In this document: in pieces, positions 19,194 through 30,058 of the stretch
Layout: each line of letters begins with the position of its first letter
Numbering within the stretch: the stretch's first letter is position 1
Assembly: GCF_003702045.1 (NCBI RefSeq)
Contig: NZ_RBTP01000042.1
Location: 1-64,000 of the forward strand
Direction of reading: 5' to 3'
DNA from: Pseudomonas viridiflava
Lineage (GTDB): Bacteria; Pseudomonadota; Gammaproteobacteria; Pseudomonadales; Pseudomonadaceae
Length of the DNA stretch: 64,000 bases
Translations under genes and position numbers: made by a program
The notes under the pieces: model-generated
The model's database searches: none
Seen by the model: the letters and a program-made list of their open reading frames with translations, nothing else
What the model was told of the DNA's origin: nothing

Positions 19194-20660
19194 TCAGGTC
19201 GTACGACGCACCACTGCACGCAGCAGTTCGGTCGGCGGCGTTTCGCAACTGATCTTGCGGCCCAGCTTTTCTTCGATGGCAGGCAACTGATACGAGTCGT
19301 CTTCACCGGCGAAGCTGATCGACACGCCATCTGCACCTGCGCGGCCGGTACGGCCGATGCGGTGTACGTAATCATCCGGCACTTCCGGCAGCGTGAAGTT
19401 GATCACGTGGCTGATACCATCGATGTGGATGCCGCGACCGGCAACATCAGTGGCCACCAGTACGCGAATCTTGCCTTCGCGGAAGCCTTCGAGGGTCTTG
19501 ATCCGCTTGTGCTGCGGCACATCACCTGACAGTTGCGCGGCATTGACGCCGTCCCGCACCAGCCGTTCTTCGATGCGGCGCACCTCGTCCTTGCGGTTGG
19601 CGAAGACCATCACGCGTTCCCAACTATTATCGTTGACCAGGTTGTACAGCAACTTGTACTTGTCGGCGCCAGCCACTGCATAGATATGCTGCTCAACATT
19701 GTCACTGGCCACGTTCAACGACTCGATCTCGACAATGGACGGATCTGTCGTCCATTGTTTGGCGAGGTTCATGACGTCTTCGGTGAAGGTCGCCGAGAAC
19801 AGCAACGTCTGGCGCTCGCCCTTGTGCGGTGTCTGGCGAATGATTTGACGCACCTGCGGAATGAAGCCCATATCCAGCATGCGGTCCGCTTCGTCCAGCA
19901 CCATGACTTCGACCATGTCCAGATGCACTTCGCCGCGCTGGTTGAAGTCCAGCAGGCGGCCCGGTGTGGCGACCAGAATGTCGCAGTGACGCGCTTCCAG
20001 TTGCTTGAGCTGTTTGTCGAAGTCCATGCCGCCGACGAATGTCATGACGTTCAGGTTCGTGTACTTGGTCAGGTCGGTGGCGTCCTTGGCGATCTGCACG
20101 ACCAGTTCCCGGGTCGGCGCAATGATCAGTGCGCGCGGCTCACCCATGTATCGCTCGGCAGGCGGCGGGGTCTGAGTCAGTTGCTCGATGATCGAAATCA
20201 GGAATGCCGCAGTCTTGCCAGTGCCGGTCTGGGCGCGGCCGATAGCGTCTTTGCCTTTGAGGGTGTAACCCAATACGCCCGCCTGGATCGGCGTGCAGTA
20301 CGGGAAGCCCAGATCCTGAATGGCGTGCATCAGCTCAGGGGCAAGGTTGAAATCGTGAAAACGGGTTTTGCCTTCCTGCGGTTCAACGACGAAATCTTCG
20401 AGTTTCCAGGCAGGGGCGGGCGGCTTCTCTACACGTTCGCGACGCGGGCGCTCGGCCTTTGGCTTGTCGGCGCGTGGCGCTCTGACACGAGCAGGCTCAA
20501 TGGCCGTTTCGGCTACCTGAGCGGAGTGATCCGGGTTCTGACCCTGATTCAGGTCGTGAACAGGCATGGCAGGGGCGGGGATAGGTGCTGCCGGAACGGG
20601 CGCGAGTGGTTCGGCCTCGCTTTTACCGAACATCTTTTTGAGTGCTTTGAGCACGGTCAT
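19194..20660 (-). CDS. rhlB: RhlB-type DEAD-box RNA helicase
   Basis: ATP-dependent RNA helicase; in gammaproteobacteria RhlB works with RNase E in the degradosome. Residues 1-95 form a low-complexity Ala/Pro- then Arg/Lys-rich extension, longer than in E. coli RhlB. The helicase core follows: Q motif region near 105-125, Walker A AQTGTGKT at 143-150, DEAD box [13 protein letters not shown] near 265, SAT near 300, and [10 protein letters not shown] near 445. 488 residues. The assignment as RhlB rather than another DEAD helicase rests on overall similarity and is good but not certain. Confidence 0.85.
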   Translation of the reverse strand: MTVLKALKKMFGKSEAEPLAPVPAAPIPAPAMPVHDLNQGQNPDHSAQVAETAIEPARVRAPRADKPKAERPRRERVEKPPAPAWKLEDFVVEPQEGKTRFHDFNLAPELMHAIQDLGFPYCTPIQAGVLGYTLKGKDAIGRAQTGTGKTAAFLISIIEQLTQTPPPAERYMGEPRALIIAPTRELVVQIAKDATDLTKYTNLNVMTFVGGMDFDKQLKQLEARHCDILVATPGRLLDFNQRGEVHLDMVEVMVLDEADRMLDMGFIPQVRQIIRQTPHKGERQTLLFSATFTEDVMNLAKQWTTDPSIVEIESLNVASDNVEQHIYAVAGADKYKLLYNLVNDNSWERVMVFANRKDEVRRIEERLVRDGVNAAQLSGDVPQHKRIKTLEGFREGKIRVLVATDVAGRGIHIDGISHVINFTLPEVPDDYVHRIGRTGRAGADGVSISFAGEDDSYQLPAIEEKLGRKISCETPPTELLRAVVRRTT

Positions 20661-20682
20661 CTCGTCAATTGGTTAAGGAATG

Positions 20683-20721
20683 TACGCCGAGCAGTGTAAA
20701 GCAAGAACCGTGCTCGGCGTA
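20683..20721 (-). repeat. Inverted repeat between the esterase gene and rhlB
   Basis: Perfect 11-bp arms (TACGCCGAGCA / TGCTCGGCGTA) separated by 17 nt, between the esterase stop and the rhlB start. No T-tract. It could be a 3' hairpin of the esterase mRNA or an operator for rhlB. Confidence 0.5.
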
Positions 20722-20777
20722 GTGTCATCCGTGTTGCGCTACAGAACGGCTCGGGCCAGAGCGCTGCGGATCGGATT

Positions 20778-21918
<1,141 letters not shown>

Positions 21919-22947
21919 ATGAAGATGTTGAAATCCACCCTGGCGGTTGTAACAGCATTGGCAGCATTGGGTGTGGTGGGGGCTGCTAACGCAGGTGCCA
22001 CGCTCGATGCTGTGAAGAAAAAAGGGTTTGTTCAGTGCGGCGTCAGCGATGGCCTGCCAGGGTTTTCCGTGCCAGACGCGTCGGGCAAAATCACCGGCAT
22101 CGACGCCGATGTGTGCCGCGCAGTTGCCGCTGCCGTGTTTGGCGACGCCACCAAAGTCAAGTTCAGCCAGTTGAACGCCAAAGAGCGTTTCACGGCATTG
22201 CAATCGGGCGAAATCGATGTTCTTTCGCGTAACACCACCTGGACCAGCTCCCGCGATTCGGGCATGGGTCTGGTGTTCACCGGCGTGACTTACTACGACG
22301 GCATCGGCTTTCTCGTGAACAACAAGCTGGGCGTCAAAAGCGCCAAGGAACTGGACGGCGCCACCGTATGCATCCAGGCAGGCACCACCACCGAGCTGAA
22401 TGTCTCCGACTACTTCCGCTCCAACGGCCTGAAGTACACCCCGATCACTTTCGACACCTCCGATGAAAGCGCCAAGTCGCTGGAAGGCGGCCGTTGCGAC
22501 GTGCTGACTTCCGACCAGTCGCAGCTCTACGCACAGCGCAGCAAGCTGGCCAAGCCGGACGATTACGTCGTTCTGCCGGAAGTGATTTCCAAGGAGCCCT
22601 TGGGCCCTGTCGTACGTAAAGGCGACGAAGAGTGGTTCTCCATCGTCAAGTGGACCCTGTTCGCGATGCTGAACGCAGAAGAGGCCAAAATCACTTCTCA
22701 GAACGTTGAGGCTGAAGCCAAGTCGACCAAGAACCCGGACGTTGCCCGTATGCTCGGCGCTGACGGTGCCTACGGTGCAGACCTGAAGCTGCCAAAGGAC
22801 TGGGTCGTGCAGATCGTCAAGCAAGTGGGTAACTACGGCGAGATGTTCGAACGCAACCTGGGCGAGGCCACCCCGCTGAAAATCAAGCGCGGTCAGAACG
22901 CTTTGTGGAACGCTGGCGGCATCCAGTACGCTCCACCTATCCGCTGA
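21919..22947 (+). CDS. aapJ: AapJ, general L-amino acid ABC transporter binding protein
   Basis: Periplasmic solute-binding protein (family 3) of the broad-range amino acid transporter AapJQMP. 342 residues. Signal peptide at residues 1-25 (ends GAANA). The ligand-binding core has the family pattern: VQCGVSDGLPGFS, then GIDADVCRAVAAAVFGD, and GTTTELNVSDYF in the second lobe. TGGAG lies 8 nt before the ATG. It is separated from aapQ by a strong hairpin, which may keep binding-protein mRNA in excess. Confidence 0.95.
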   Translation: MKMLKSTLAVVTALAALGVVGAANAGATLDAVKKKGFVQCGVSDGLPGFSVPDASGKITGIDADVCRAVAAAVFGDATKVKFSQLNAKERFTALQSGEIDVLSRNTTWTSSRDSGMGLVFTGVTYYDGIGFLVNNKLGVKSAKELDGATVCIQAGTTTELNVSDYFRSNGLKYTPITFDTSDESAKSLEGGRCDVLTSDQSQLYAQRSKLAKPDDYVVLPEVISKEPLGPVVRKGDEEWFSIVKWTLFAMLNAEEAKITSQNVEAEAKSTKNPDVARMLGADGAYGADLKLPKDWVVQIVKQVGNYGEMFERNLGEATPLKIKRGQNALWNAGGIQYAPPIR

Positions 22948-22955
22948 TTGACCCG

Positions 22956-22987
22956 ACGCCCGGCAGGCTTCCCGGCCTGTCGGGCGT
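22956..22987 (+). terminator. Hairpin between aapJ and aapQ
   Basis: 13-bp stem (ACGCCCGGCAGGC / GCCTGTCGGGCGT, one G-U pair) with a 6-nt loop, 9 nt after the aapJ stop. No immediate T-run, so partial termination or protection of the aapJ 3' end is more likely than full termination. Confidence 0.65.
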
Positions 22988-23017
22988 TGTTCTGTTCGAT
23001 TTTTCCTGGGGCATTTC

Positions 23018-24199
23018 ATGGAAAAGCAAATCGTCGCACCCAAGCAAAAGCTCACTCTGAGCGATCCGAAAGTGCGCGCGTGGTTGTTTCAGATCATCAC
23101 GGTCATCGCGGTGGTCTCGTTAGGCTGGTTCATGTTTGACAACACCCAGACCAACCTGCAGCACCGGGGAATCACCTCCGGCTTCGACTTTCTTGAACGC
23201 AGTGCCGGTTTCGGTATCGCTCAGCATTTGATCGACTACACCGAAGCGGACAGCTATGCCCGCGTGTTTGTCGTCGGCCTGCTCAATACCCTGCTGGTTT
23301 CAGTCATCGGGATCATCCTGGCGACCCTACTGGGCTTCATCATTGGTATTGCCCGTCTGTCTCCCAACTGGATGATCAGCAAGCTGGCGACGGTGTATGT
23401 GGAAGTCTTCCGCAACATTCCGCCACTGCTGCAGATCCTGTTCTGGTACACCGCGGTCTTCCTGACGCTGCCCGGTCCGCGCCAGGCGCATGGCTACTTC
23501 GACATGTTTTTCGTCAGCAGCCGTGGCCTGAACATGCCCCGGGCGTTGCCTGCCGAAGGCATGGTGGCGTTTCTGGTCAGCGTGTTGATCGCCGTCGTTG
23601 CCGTGGTCATGATGGTCCGTTGGGCCAACAAGCGTTTCGAGGCCACCGGCCAGCCGTTTCACAAGTTCTGGACAGCGCTGGCGTTGCTGCTGGTCATTCC
23701 GGGCCTGAGCATGCTGATCGTCGGCAGCCCCGTGCACTGGGAAATGCCACAGCTCAAAGGCTTCAACTTCAGTGGCGGCTGGGTACTGATCCCGGAGCTG
23801 ATCTCGTTGACCCTGGCGTTGACTATTTATACCGCAGCGTTCATCGCTGAAATCGTACGTTCGGGCATCAAGTCGGTCAGCCACGGCCAGACCGAGGCTG
23901 CTCGTTCGCTGGGGCTGCGTCCGGGTCCTACGTTGCGCAAGGTCATCATCCCGCAGGCATTGCGAGTGATCATCCCGCCGTTGACCAGCCAGTTCCTTAA
24001 CCTGGCGAAGAACTCATCGCTGGCGGCTGCCATCGGTTATCCGGAAATGGTTTCTCTGTTTGCCGGTACGGTGCTCAACCAGACCGGGCAGGCGATCGAA
24101 GTCATTGCCATCACCATGAGCGTGTACCTGGCGATCAGTATCAGCATTTCCCTGCTGATGAACTGGTACAACAAGCGCATTGCGCTGATCGAGCGGTGA
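23018..24199 (+). CDS. aapQ: AapQ, amino acid ABC transporter permease
   Basis: Inner-membrane permease of the HisMQ type. 393 residues, longer than short HisM/HisQ proteins because of an extra N-terminal helix and a large loop, typical of the Aap group. The cytoplasmic EAA loop is QTEAARSLGLRPGPTLRKVIIPQALRV at about residues 290-315 (first part QTEAARSLGL). Eleven nt separate it from aapM. Confidence 0.94.
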   Translation: MEKQIVAPKQKLTLSDPKVRAWLFQIITVIAVVSLGWFMFDNTQTNLQHRGITSGFDFLERSAGFGIAQHLIDYTEADSYARVFVVGLLNTLLVSVIGIILATLLGFIIGIARLSPNWMISKLATVYVEVFRNIPPLLQILFWYTAVFLTLPGPRQAHGYFDMFFVSSRGLNMPRALPAEGMVAFLVSVLIAVVAVVMMVRWANKRFEATGQPFHKFWTALALLLVIPGLSMLIVGSPVHWEMPQLKGFNFSGGWVLIPELISLTLALTIYTAAFIAEIVRSGIKSVSHGQTEAARSLGLRPGPTLRKVIIPQALRVIIPPLTSQFLNLAKNSSLAAAIGYPEMVSLFAGTVLNQTGQAIEVIAITMSVYLAISISISLLMNWYNKRIALIER

Positions 24200-24209
24200 G
24201 GAAACGCGC

Positions 24210-25307
24210 ATGACGACCCATACTTTCAAACCTGATATGCCACCACCGGGTAAAGTGTTCGGCCCCGTGGCGTGGATGAGGGAGAACCTGTTCTCCAGCT
24301 GGATCAACACGATCCTGACACTGCTGTCGCTGTACCTGATCTACCTGATCGTCCCGCCGATGATCAGTTGGGCCCTGCTGGATGCGAACTGGATCGGCAC
24401 CACCAAGGAAGATTGCACCAAGGCTGGCGCCTGCTGGGTATTCGTTCAGCAGCGCTTCGGCCAATTCATGTATGGATACTTTCCCACCGAGCTGCGCTGG
24501 AGGGTCGATCTGACCGCTATCCTCGCCATCGTGGGGGCTGCACCGCTGTTCATTTCGAAATTCCCGCGCAAGGCCCTCTACGGTATCGCTTACCTGGTGA
24601 TCTACCCGGTCGTTGCGTTCTACCTGCTGCACGGCGGTGCGTTCGGTCTGTCGACCATACCGACCAGCCAGTGGGGCGGCTTGATGCTGACCCTGGTGAT
24701 TGCCACGGTCGGCATTGCCGGTGCGTTGCCGCTGGGCATTCTGCTGGCGTTGGGGCGTCGTTCCAACATGCCGGCGGTACGCGTGGTGTGCGTGACCTTC
24801 ATCGAGTTCTGGCGCGGCGTACCGTTGATTACGGTGCTGTTCATGTCCTCGGTCATGCTGCCGCTGTTCATGCCTGAAGGGATGAACTTCGACAAGCTGC
24901 TGCGTGCGCTGATCGGCGTCATCCTGTTCCAGTCGGCCTACGTGGCTGAAGTGGTGCGCGGTGGCATGCAGGCGATTCCAAAGGGTCAGTACGAAGCGGC
25001 CGCTGCAATGGGCCTGGGCTACTGGCGCAGCATGGGTCTGGTGATCCTGCCGCAGGCGTTGAAGATGGTCATCCCCGGCATCGTCAACACCTTCATCGCC
25101 CTGTTCAAGGACACCAGCCTTGTGATCATCATCGGCCTGTTCGACCTGCTCAACAGCGTCAAGCAAGCCACCGCCGACCCTGCATGGCTGGGTATGGCGA
25201 CCGAGGGGTACGTGTTCGCGGCCCTGGTGTTCTGGATCTTCTGTTTCGGTATGTCCCGCTATTCCATGCATTTGGAACGTAAGCTGGACACAGGCCACAA
25301 GCGTTAG
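24210..25307 (+). CDS. aapM: AapM, amino acid ABC transporter permease
   Basis: Second permease of the transporter; pairs with AapQ. 365 residues with several membrane helices and the EAA loop ([20 protein letters not shown]) near residues 260-280. The N-terminal half has a periplasmic insertion containing two Cys. Separated from aapP by 10 nt. Confidence 0.94.
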   Translation: MTTHTFKPDMPPPGKVFGPVAWMRENLFSSWINTILTLLSLYLIYLIVPPMISWALLDANWIGTTKEDCTKAGACWVFVQQRFGQFMYGYFPTELRWRVDLTAILAIVGAAPLFISKFPRKALYGIAYLVIYPVVAFYLLHGGAFGLSTIPTSQWGGLMLTLVIATVGIAGALPLGILLALGRRSNMPAVRVVCVTFIEFWRGVPLITVLFMSSVMLPLFMPEGMNFDKLLRALIGVILFQSAYVAEVVRGGMQAIPKGQYEAAAAMGLGYWRSMGLVILPQALKMVIPGIVNTFIALFKDTSLVIIIGLFDLLNSVKQATADPAWLGMATEGYVFAALVFWIFCFGMSRYSMHLERKLDTGHKR

Positions 25308-25317
25308 GAGTTTTGAC

Positions 25318-26082
25318 ATGAGTGAAGTTATCACCAAGCCTCTGGGCGCTGAAGGCATGATCCGCATGGAGGGCGTCCACAAGTGGTACGGCCAGTTCCA
25401 TGTACTCAAGGACATCAACCTGAACGTGCGTCAGGGCGAGCGAATCGTACTGTGCGGCCCATCGGGCTCCGGCAAGTCGACCACGATTCGTTGCCTGAAC
25501 CGTCTGGAAGAGCACCAGCAGGGCCGGATCGTCGTCGATGGCACCGAGCTGACTTCGGACTTGAAGCAGATCGAAACCATCCGCCGGGAAGTCGGCATGG
25601 TGTTCCAGCATTTCAACCTGTTCCCGCACTTGACCATCCTGCAGAACTGCACGCTGGCGCCGATGTGGGTTCGCAAGATGCCGAAGAAGAAAGCCGAAGA
25701 AATCGCCATGCATTACCTGGAGCGCGTACGCATTCCAGAGCAGGCGCATAAATTTCCGGGCCAACTCTCCGGTGGTCAGCAGCAGCGTGTGGCGATTGCC
25801 CGTGCGCTGTGCATGAAGCCCAAGATCATGCTGTTCGACGAGCCCACCTCGGCACTCGACCCGGAAATGGTCAAGGAAGTGCTCGACACAATGGTCGGCC
25901 TGGCGGAAGAAGGCATGACCATGCTCTGCGTGACTCACGAGATGGGCTTTGCCCGTACCGTGGCGAACCGGGTGATCTTCATGGACAAAGGCGAAATCGT
26001 CGAACAGGCTGCGCCAAACGACTTCTTCGACAACCCGCAAAGCGACCGTACCAAACTGTTCCTCAGCCAGATCATTCACTGA
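25318..26082 (+). CDS. aapP: AapP, amino acid ABC transporter ATPase
   Basis: Cytoplasmic ATP-binding subunit, 254 residues. Walker [10 protein letters not shown] at residues 47-55, signature LSGGQQQR near 150, Walker B IMLFDEP near 172, and the switch His in CVTHEMGFA. Last gene of the aapJQMP operon; a rho-independent terminator follows 20 nt after the stop. Confidence 0.96.
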   Translation: MSEVITKPLGAEGMIRMEGVHKWYGQFHVLKDINLNVRQGERIVLCGPSGSGKSTTIRCLNRLEEHQQGRIVVDGTELTSDLKQIETIRREVGMVFQHFNLFPHLTILQNCTLAPMWVRKMPKKKAEEIAMHYLERVRIPEQAHKFPGQLSGGQQQRVAIARALCMKPKIMLFDEPTSALDPEMVKEVLDTMVGLAEEGMTMLCVTHEMGFARTVANRVIFMDKGEIVEQAAPNDFFDNPQSDRTKLFLSQIIH

Positions 26083-26102
26083 GTCGTCAGTTGCAACACA
26101 GG

Positions 26103-26129
26103 AAAACCGGGCCTTGCGCCCGGTTTTTT
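26103..26129 (+). terminator. Rho-independent terminator of aapJQMP
   Basis: Stem AACCGGGC / GCCCGGTT with a 5-nt loop (CTTGC), flanked by A's and followed by six T's. Confidence 0.9.
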
Positions 26130-26249
26130 CTTGTCTGGGCAGGTGTCGCGTTTGTATGCAGTCTCGCCTGAACCTTGTATTCGTGATCGTTCTCCAACAG
26201 GATACTTGCCCCCTGAAACGGGTCGACATACCTGATTGCCGAGAAACTG

Positions 26250-27482
26250 ATGACTGCCAAGGCTCAACCCAGCCCCGATCCTGCCACCGCACCGACTCAC
26301 CCGATCCTCAAGCGCCCCTGGCTGTTGCTGTTTGGCCTGGTGCTGGTCGCCCTCAATTTGCGTCCGGCGCTCTCCAGCATCGCACCGCTGCTCAACAACG
26401 TCTCCGACAGCCTTGGCATGTCTGCCGCCGAGGCGGGTTTGCTGACTACCTTGCCCGTGCTGTGCCTGGGCCTGTTCGCGCCGCTGGCACCGATTCTGGC
26501 GCGTCGCTTCGGTAGCGAGCGTGTGGTGCTGGTGATCCTGCTGGTGCTGGCGTCTGGGCTGGCGGTGCGCAGCCTGTTCGGCGAGTTCGGCCTGTTCACC
26601 GGCAGCCTGATGGCCGGTGCGAGCATCGGGATTATCGGCGTGCTGCTGCCGGGTATCGTCAAGCGCGATTTTCCGAAGCAGGCGGGTGCCATGACGGGCG
26701 TCTACACGATGGCGTTGTGTCTAGGCGCGGCTATTGCTGCCGGCTCGACCGTTCCCTTGAGCCACTATTTCGATGACAGCTGGAAGATCGGACTGGGTTT
26801 CTGGTTGATTCCGGCAATTATCGCGGCGCTGTTCTGGCTGCCCCAGGCGTGGGAAACGCATGGCACCCACCGTGATGTGTATCGCGTTCAAGGGCTGCTG
26901 CGTGACCGGCTCGCCTGGCAGGTCACGCTGTATATGGGCTTGCAATCGTCGCTCTCCTACATTGTATTTGGCTGGTTGCCGTCGATTCTGATCGGTCGTG
27001 GCCTGACCCCGACCCAGGCGGGTCTGCTGCTATCGGGGTCGATCATCGTGCAAGTCATCAGCGCCCTGAGCGCGCCGTGGCTGGCTACCCGTGGCAAGGA
27101 TCAGCGCCTGGCGATCATGCTGGTCATGTCGCTGACCCTGACCGGGTTGTTCGGCTGTCTGTATGCGCCGCTGGACGGGCTTTGGGGTTGGGCGATTCTG
27201 CTGGGGCTGGGGCAGGGCGGTACGTTCAGTCTGGCGCTGGCGCTGATCGTGCTGCGTTCCCGGGACTCTCACGTGGCGGCCAACCTGTCGAGCATGGCTC
27301 AGGGGTTTGGCTACACCATTGCGTCGATGGGACCCTTTGCCGTCGGGGTCGTGCATGACGTGACGGGCAACTGGAATGCACTCGGCTGGATTTTTGCCGT
27401 GTTGGGTGTCGGCGCCATGATCGCGGGCATGGGCGCGGGGCGCTCGCTGTATGTTCAGGTGAGCAGTGAGAAGGTCCAATAA
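26250..27482 (+). CDS. MFS transporter of the CynX/NimT type
   Basis: 410 residues of alternating hydrophobic helices, about 12 predicted. The opening segment NLRPALSSIAPLLNNVSDSLGMS and the loop after helix 2 (APLAPILARRFGSERVV) are typical of the CynX/NimT family (cyanate or 2-nitroimidazole transport). Substrate not determinable here. Transcribed alone after the aapP terminator. Confidence 0.85.
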   Translation: MTAKAQPSPDPATAPTHPILKRPWLLLFGLVLVALNLRPALSSIAPLLNNVSDSLGMSAAEAGLLTTLPVLCLGLFAPLAPILARRFGSERVVLVILLVLASGLAVRSLFGEFGLFTGSLMAGASIGIIGVLLPGIVKRDFPKQAGAMTGVYTMALCLGAAIAAGSTVPLSHYFDDSWKIGLGFWLIPAIIAALFWLPQAWETHGTHRDVYRVQGLLRDRLAWQVTLYMGLQSSLSYIVFGWLPSILIGRGLTPTQAGLLLSGSIIVQVISALSAPWLATRGKDQRLAIMLVMSLTLTGLFGCLYAPLDGLWGWAILLGLGQGGTFSLALALIVLRSRDSHVAANLSSMAQGFGYTIASMGPFAVGVVHDVTGNWNALGWIFAVLGVGAMIAGMGAGRSLYVQVSSEKVQ

Positions 27483-27566
27483 CCTTATTTGTTTGCTAAA
27501 TGTTGGTAGCTCCCGAGGCGTTTGCCGCTTATCGTGCACGCATCTTTTGCCAAGGGATCTGCACGC

Positions 27567-28058
27567 ATGAGTTACGAAGAAGAAAGCCAGGCCAACAGCG
27601 CGCTCATTACCCGTTTCTACGAGGCGTTCGCTCAACTGGATGCCGAGGCGATGAGCGCCTGTTACACCGAGGATGTGCTGTTCAGCGATCCGGTGTTTGG
27701 TGAGTTGCGAGGCCGTCAGGCAGGCGACATGTGGCGCATGCTGACCTCGCGAGCCCAGAATTTTTCGGTGGTGTTCGATCAGGTACGCGCAGACGACCGC
27801 GCCGGAACAGCCCATTGGGTGGCGACCTACCTGTTCAGCCAGACCGGGCGCACCGTGGTCAACGACATTCAGGCGCGGTTCGTGTTTCGCGACGGCTTGA
27901 TCTGCGAGCACCATGACCACTTCGATCTGTGGCGTTGGTCGCGTCAGGCGCTGGGTGCCAAGGGCCTTTTGCTGGGCTGGACGCCGCTGGTTCAGAATGC
28001 GATTCGCGGTCAGGCCCGGAAGGGGCTGAAAACGTTCACCGAGAGCCGCCGTGCCTGA
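27567..28058 (+). CDS. NTF2/SnoaL-like protein
   Basis: 163-residue cone-shaped NTF2-fold protein of unknown role: [20 protein letters not shown] at the N-terminus, then [18 protein letters not shown] and a [16 protein letters not shown] segment. I start at ATG 27567, with AAGGGA 9 nt upstream; an in-frame ATG at 27522 has no such site. Overlaps the following GIY-YIG gene by 8 bases, so the two are probably co-transcribed. Confidence 0.8.
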   Translation: MSYEEESQANSALITRFYEAFAQLDAEAMSACYTEDVLFSDPVFGELRGRQAGDMWRMLTSRAQNFSVVFDQVRADDRAGTAHWVATYLFSQTGRTVVNDIQARFVFRDGLICEHHDHFDLWRWSRQALGAKGLLLGWTPLVQNAIRGQARKGLKTFTESRRA

Positions 28059-28404
28059 TTCACGTCCGGTTGCCTGTGAAACTATCAACGAACCTGTGCT
28101 CGGCAAGCCCTGGTTCGTCTATCTGGTGCGCGCTGCCAATGGTTCTCTGTATTGCGGCATCAGCGATGACCCGGTTCGACGTTTTGCCGCTCACCAGAGC
28201 GGCAAAGGTGCGCGGTTTTTCTGTTCAAGCCCCGCAGTGGCGCTGGTGTATGTCGAGCAACACCTCAGCAAGGGGGAAGCGCTGCGTCACGAGCGGCTGA
28301 TCAAGAAGCTGCGCAAGTCCGCCAAGGAGTCGCTGGCGGCCAGCTATGAAGGCGTGGCGGTGCGTGTGTCCATCCATGAGCGTGATGTCGGGTCATCCGG
28401 CTGA
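28051..28404 (+). CDS. GIY-YIG domain protein (UPF0213)
   Basis: Small single-domain GIY-YIG nuclease-fold protein of 117 residues. [20 protein letters not shown] contains the degenerate signature (VYL...YCG for GIY-YIG), followed by the conserved Arg in PVRRFAAH and the acidic [13 protein letters not shown] start within the end of the NTF2-like gene. Function of the family is not established. Confidence 0.87.
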   Translation: MPDSRPVACETINEPVLGKPWFVYLVRAANGSLYCGISDDPVRRFAAHQSGKGARFFCSSPAVALVYVEQHLSKGEALRHERLIKKLRKSAKESLAASYEGVAVRVSIHERDVGSSG

Positions 28405-28467
28405 GTCCGTAGGCGGGGCGGTAAGCGCGGGTTAAGCTGTTGGCTTTCCCAATGCCCGAGGCCGAAC

Positions 28468-29400
28468 ATGTCCGAGTTGATTCTTCACCACTACTCCACC
28501 TCGCTGTTTGCCGAAAAAGCGCGCTTGATGTTGGGGTTCAAAGGCCTTTCCTGGCGATCGGTGACCATCCCTTCGATCATGCCGAAACCTGACCTGACGG
28601 CGCTCACCGGCGGCTACCGCAAGACACCGGTGTTGCAGGTGGGCGCGGATATCTATTGCGACACGGCACTGATGGCGCGGCGTCTGGAGCAGGAAAAGGC
28701 GTCCCCGACGTTTTACCCCGAAGGGCATGAGTTCACGGTGGCCAGTCTGGCTGCGTGGGGCGATTCAGTGCTGTTCATGCACGCGGTGAGTCTGGTGTTC
28801 CAGCCGGAGTCGCTGGCGGTGCGCTTCGCCAAGGTTGCGCCTGAAGCGGCCAAGGCGTTCGTGGCAGATCGTTCATCGCTGTTCACCGGCGGCAGCGCCA
28901 CGCGCTTGAGTGCCGAACAGGCCAAGCATCAATGGCCGGTGTTCATGGCGCGCCTTGAGTCGCAGTTGTCGCGTAACGGCGATTTCCTATTCGGTGAGCC
29001 GTCCATTGCCGATTTCAGCGTCGCGCACACCTTGTGGTTCCTCAAGCAGACGCCCGTGACCGCTCCGTTCGTCGACGATTATCCGGACGTCAGCGCCTGG
29101 CTTGGTCGTGTGCTGGGCTTCGGTCATGGCGCGCACAGCGACCTGAGTTCGGCCGAGGCGGTCGAGATCGCCCGAAACGCTACACCTGCGCCACTGCCCG
29201 ACGAGTCCTTTCTTGATCCCAATGGGTTCAAGGCCGGTGACCGGGTTGCAGTATCAGCCGTCGATTACGGCGTTGATGCCGTGGAGGGGGAGTTGGTGTT
29301 TGCCGGGTCTGAAGAGTTGATCCTGCGCCGCGAAGACGACCGTGCGGGTGTCGTGCATGTGCATTTCCCTAGGCTGGGATTCAAGATCGATAAACGGTGA
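28468..29400 (+). CDS. Glutathione S-transferase family protein with C-terminal extension
   Basis: 310 residues, about 90 longer than an ordinary GST. Residues 1-80 form the thioredoxin-like N-domain (LILHHYSTSLFAEKARLML, with YRKTPVLQVG supplying the cis-Pro motif). Residues about 90-215 form the helical C-domain, including FGEPSIADFSVAHTLWF. The extra residues (about 225-310), beginning around LPDESFLDPNGF, look like a small beta domain. A CxxC or CxxS motif is absent. The glutathione site and substrate are unproven. Confidence 0.82.
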   Translation: MSELILHHYSTSLFAEKARLMLGFKGLSWRSVTIPSIMPKPDLTALTGGYRKTPVLQVGADIYCDTALMARRLEQEKASPTFYPEGHEFTVASLAAWGDSVLFMHAVSLVFQPESLAVRFAKVAPEAAKAFVADRSSLFTGGSATRLSAEQAKHQWPVFMARLESQLSRNGDFLFGEPSIADFSVAHTLWFLKQTPVTAPFVDDYPDVSAWLGRVLGFGHGAHSDLSSAEAVEIARNATPAPLPDESFLDPNGFKAGDRVAVSAVDYGVDAVEGELVFAGSEELILRREDDRAGVVHVHFPRLGFKIDKR

Positions 29401-29702
29401 TGTGGAACCCGGCGATTGATCGTTTCTACGCATATGACTATCCAGTGGGAGGCCGCTCCACGTCTTTGACGTGGCGCTGCCGCGCAGCAAACACCGGGCC
29501 GTGGGAGCTGACTTGTCCGCGAGCGCTACATTTCAGTCGCTGAACCTTCATCGGCTATGCAACCTTTTCGCGGACAAACGGAACGCCGCCCGGTCTGCTC
29601 CCACACAATCGTGCGTCTTCAGTCAGTGACAGGCTGTTTGATAAGAGAAGGCTCGCTCCTACGTTGGCCTTTATTCTCTGCGCGTGGGGCGACGCAATCC
29701 CG
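29401..29702. repeat. REP-like repeats between convergent genes
   Basis: Contains GTGGGAGCTGACTTGTCCGC (29502-29521) with an ACATTTCAGTCGCTGAA tail, and an inverted arm TTCGCGGACAAACGG...TCTGCTCCCACA (29567-29606). It is the same family as the units at 1497-1558 and 17566-17633. Also a short GTGGGAGGCCGCTCCAC palindrome near 29447. No coding sequence. Confidence 0.7.
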
Positions 29703-30053
29703 CTACTTCAGCGCCGCCAATATGTCATCAGGCGCAAAACCGCGGATAAGCGTGCCGTTGACGTCAATCAACGGGATGCCGCGTCCGCCAAGCGCTTCGT
29801 AAGCCTTGCGGCCTTCTTCGGATTTTTCGATGTCGTATTCCCGATAGGGAATGCCTTTGCTGTCGAGGAAGCGGCGGGTCTGTTTGCAGTAGCCGCACCA
29901 ATCGGTCGCGTACATCACCACCTTCGCCTGGCTGTAGCTCTGCGCAACGCTTTCGGGCGGCGGATTGACGAAGTGTTCGATCCTGCCCCAATTCTGATAG
30001 ATCACCACCACCAGCATGATCAGGGCGACTTTTTTGAGCGTGCGCATCAGCAT
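29703..30053 (-). CDS. Membrane-anchored glutaredoxin-like protein
   Basis: 116 residues. Residues 7-21 are hydrophobic (VALIMLVVVIYQNW), predicting a signal anchor, followed by a linker and a glutaredoxin domain with the CGYC active site near residues 54-57 and the cis-Pro GIPLIDVNG. It would reduce disulfides or bind an Fe-S cluster, probably facing the periplasm or held at the membrane (inference). An in-frame ATG two codons later is an alternative start. It begins 5 nt after yejK and is likely co-transcribed. Confidence 0.85.
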   Translation of the reverse strand: MLMRTLKKVALIMLVVVIYQNWGRIEHFVNPPPESVAQSYSQAKVVMYATDWCGYCKQTRRFLDSKGIPYREYDIEKSEEGRKAYEALGGRGIPLIDVNGTLIRGFAPDDILAALK

Positions 30054-30058
30054 CTCGG

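Noticed and set aside
24141-25418. 425-codon minus-strand open frame opposite aapM
   Set aside because: His/Gln/Asp-rich antisense composition, while aapM is a normal permease between aapQ and aapP.
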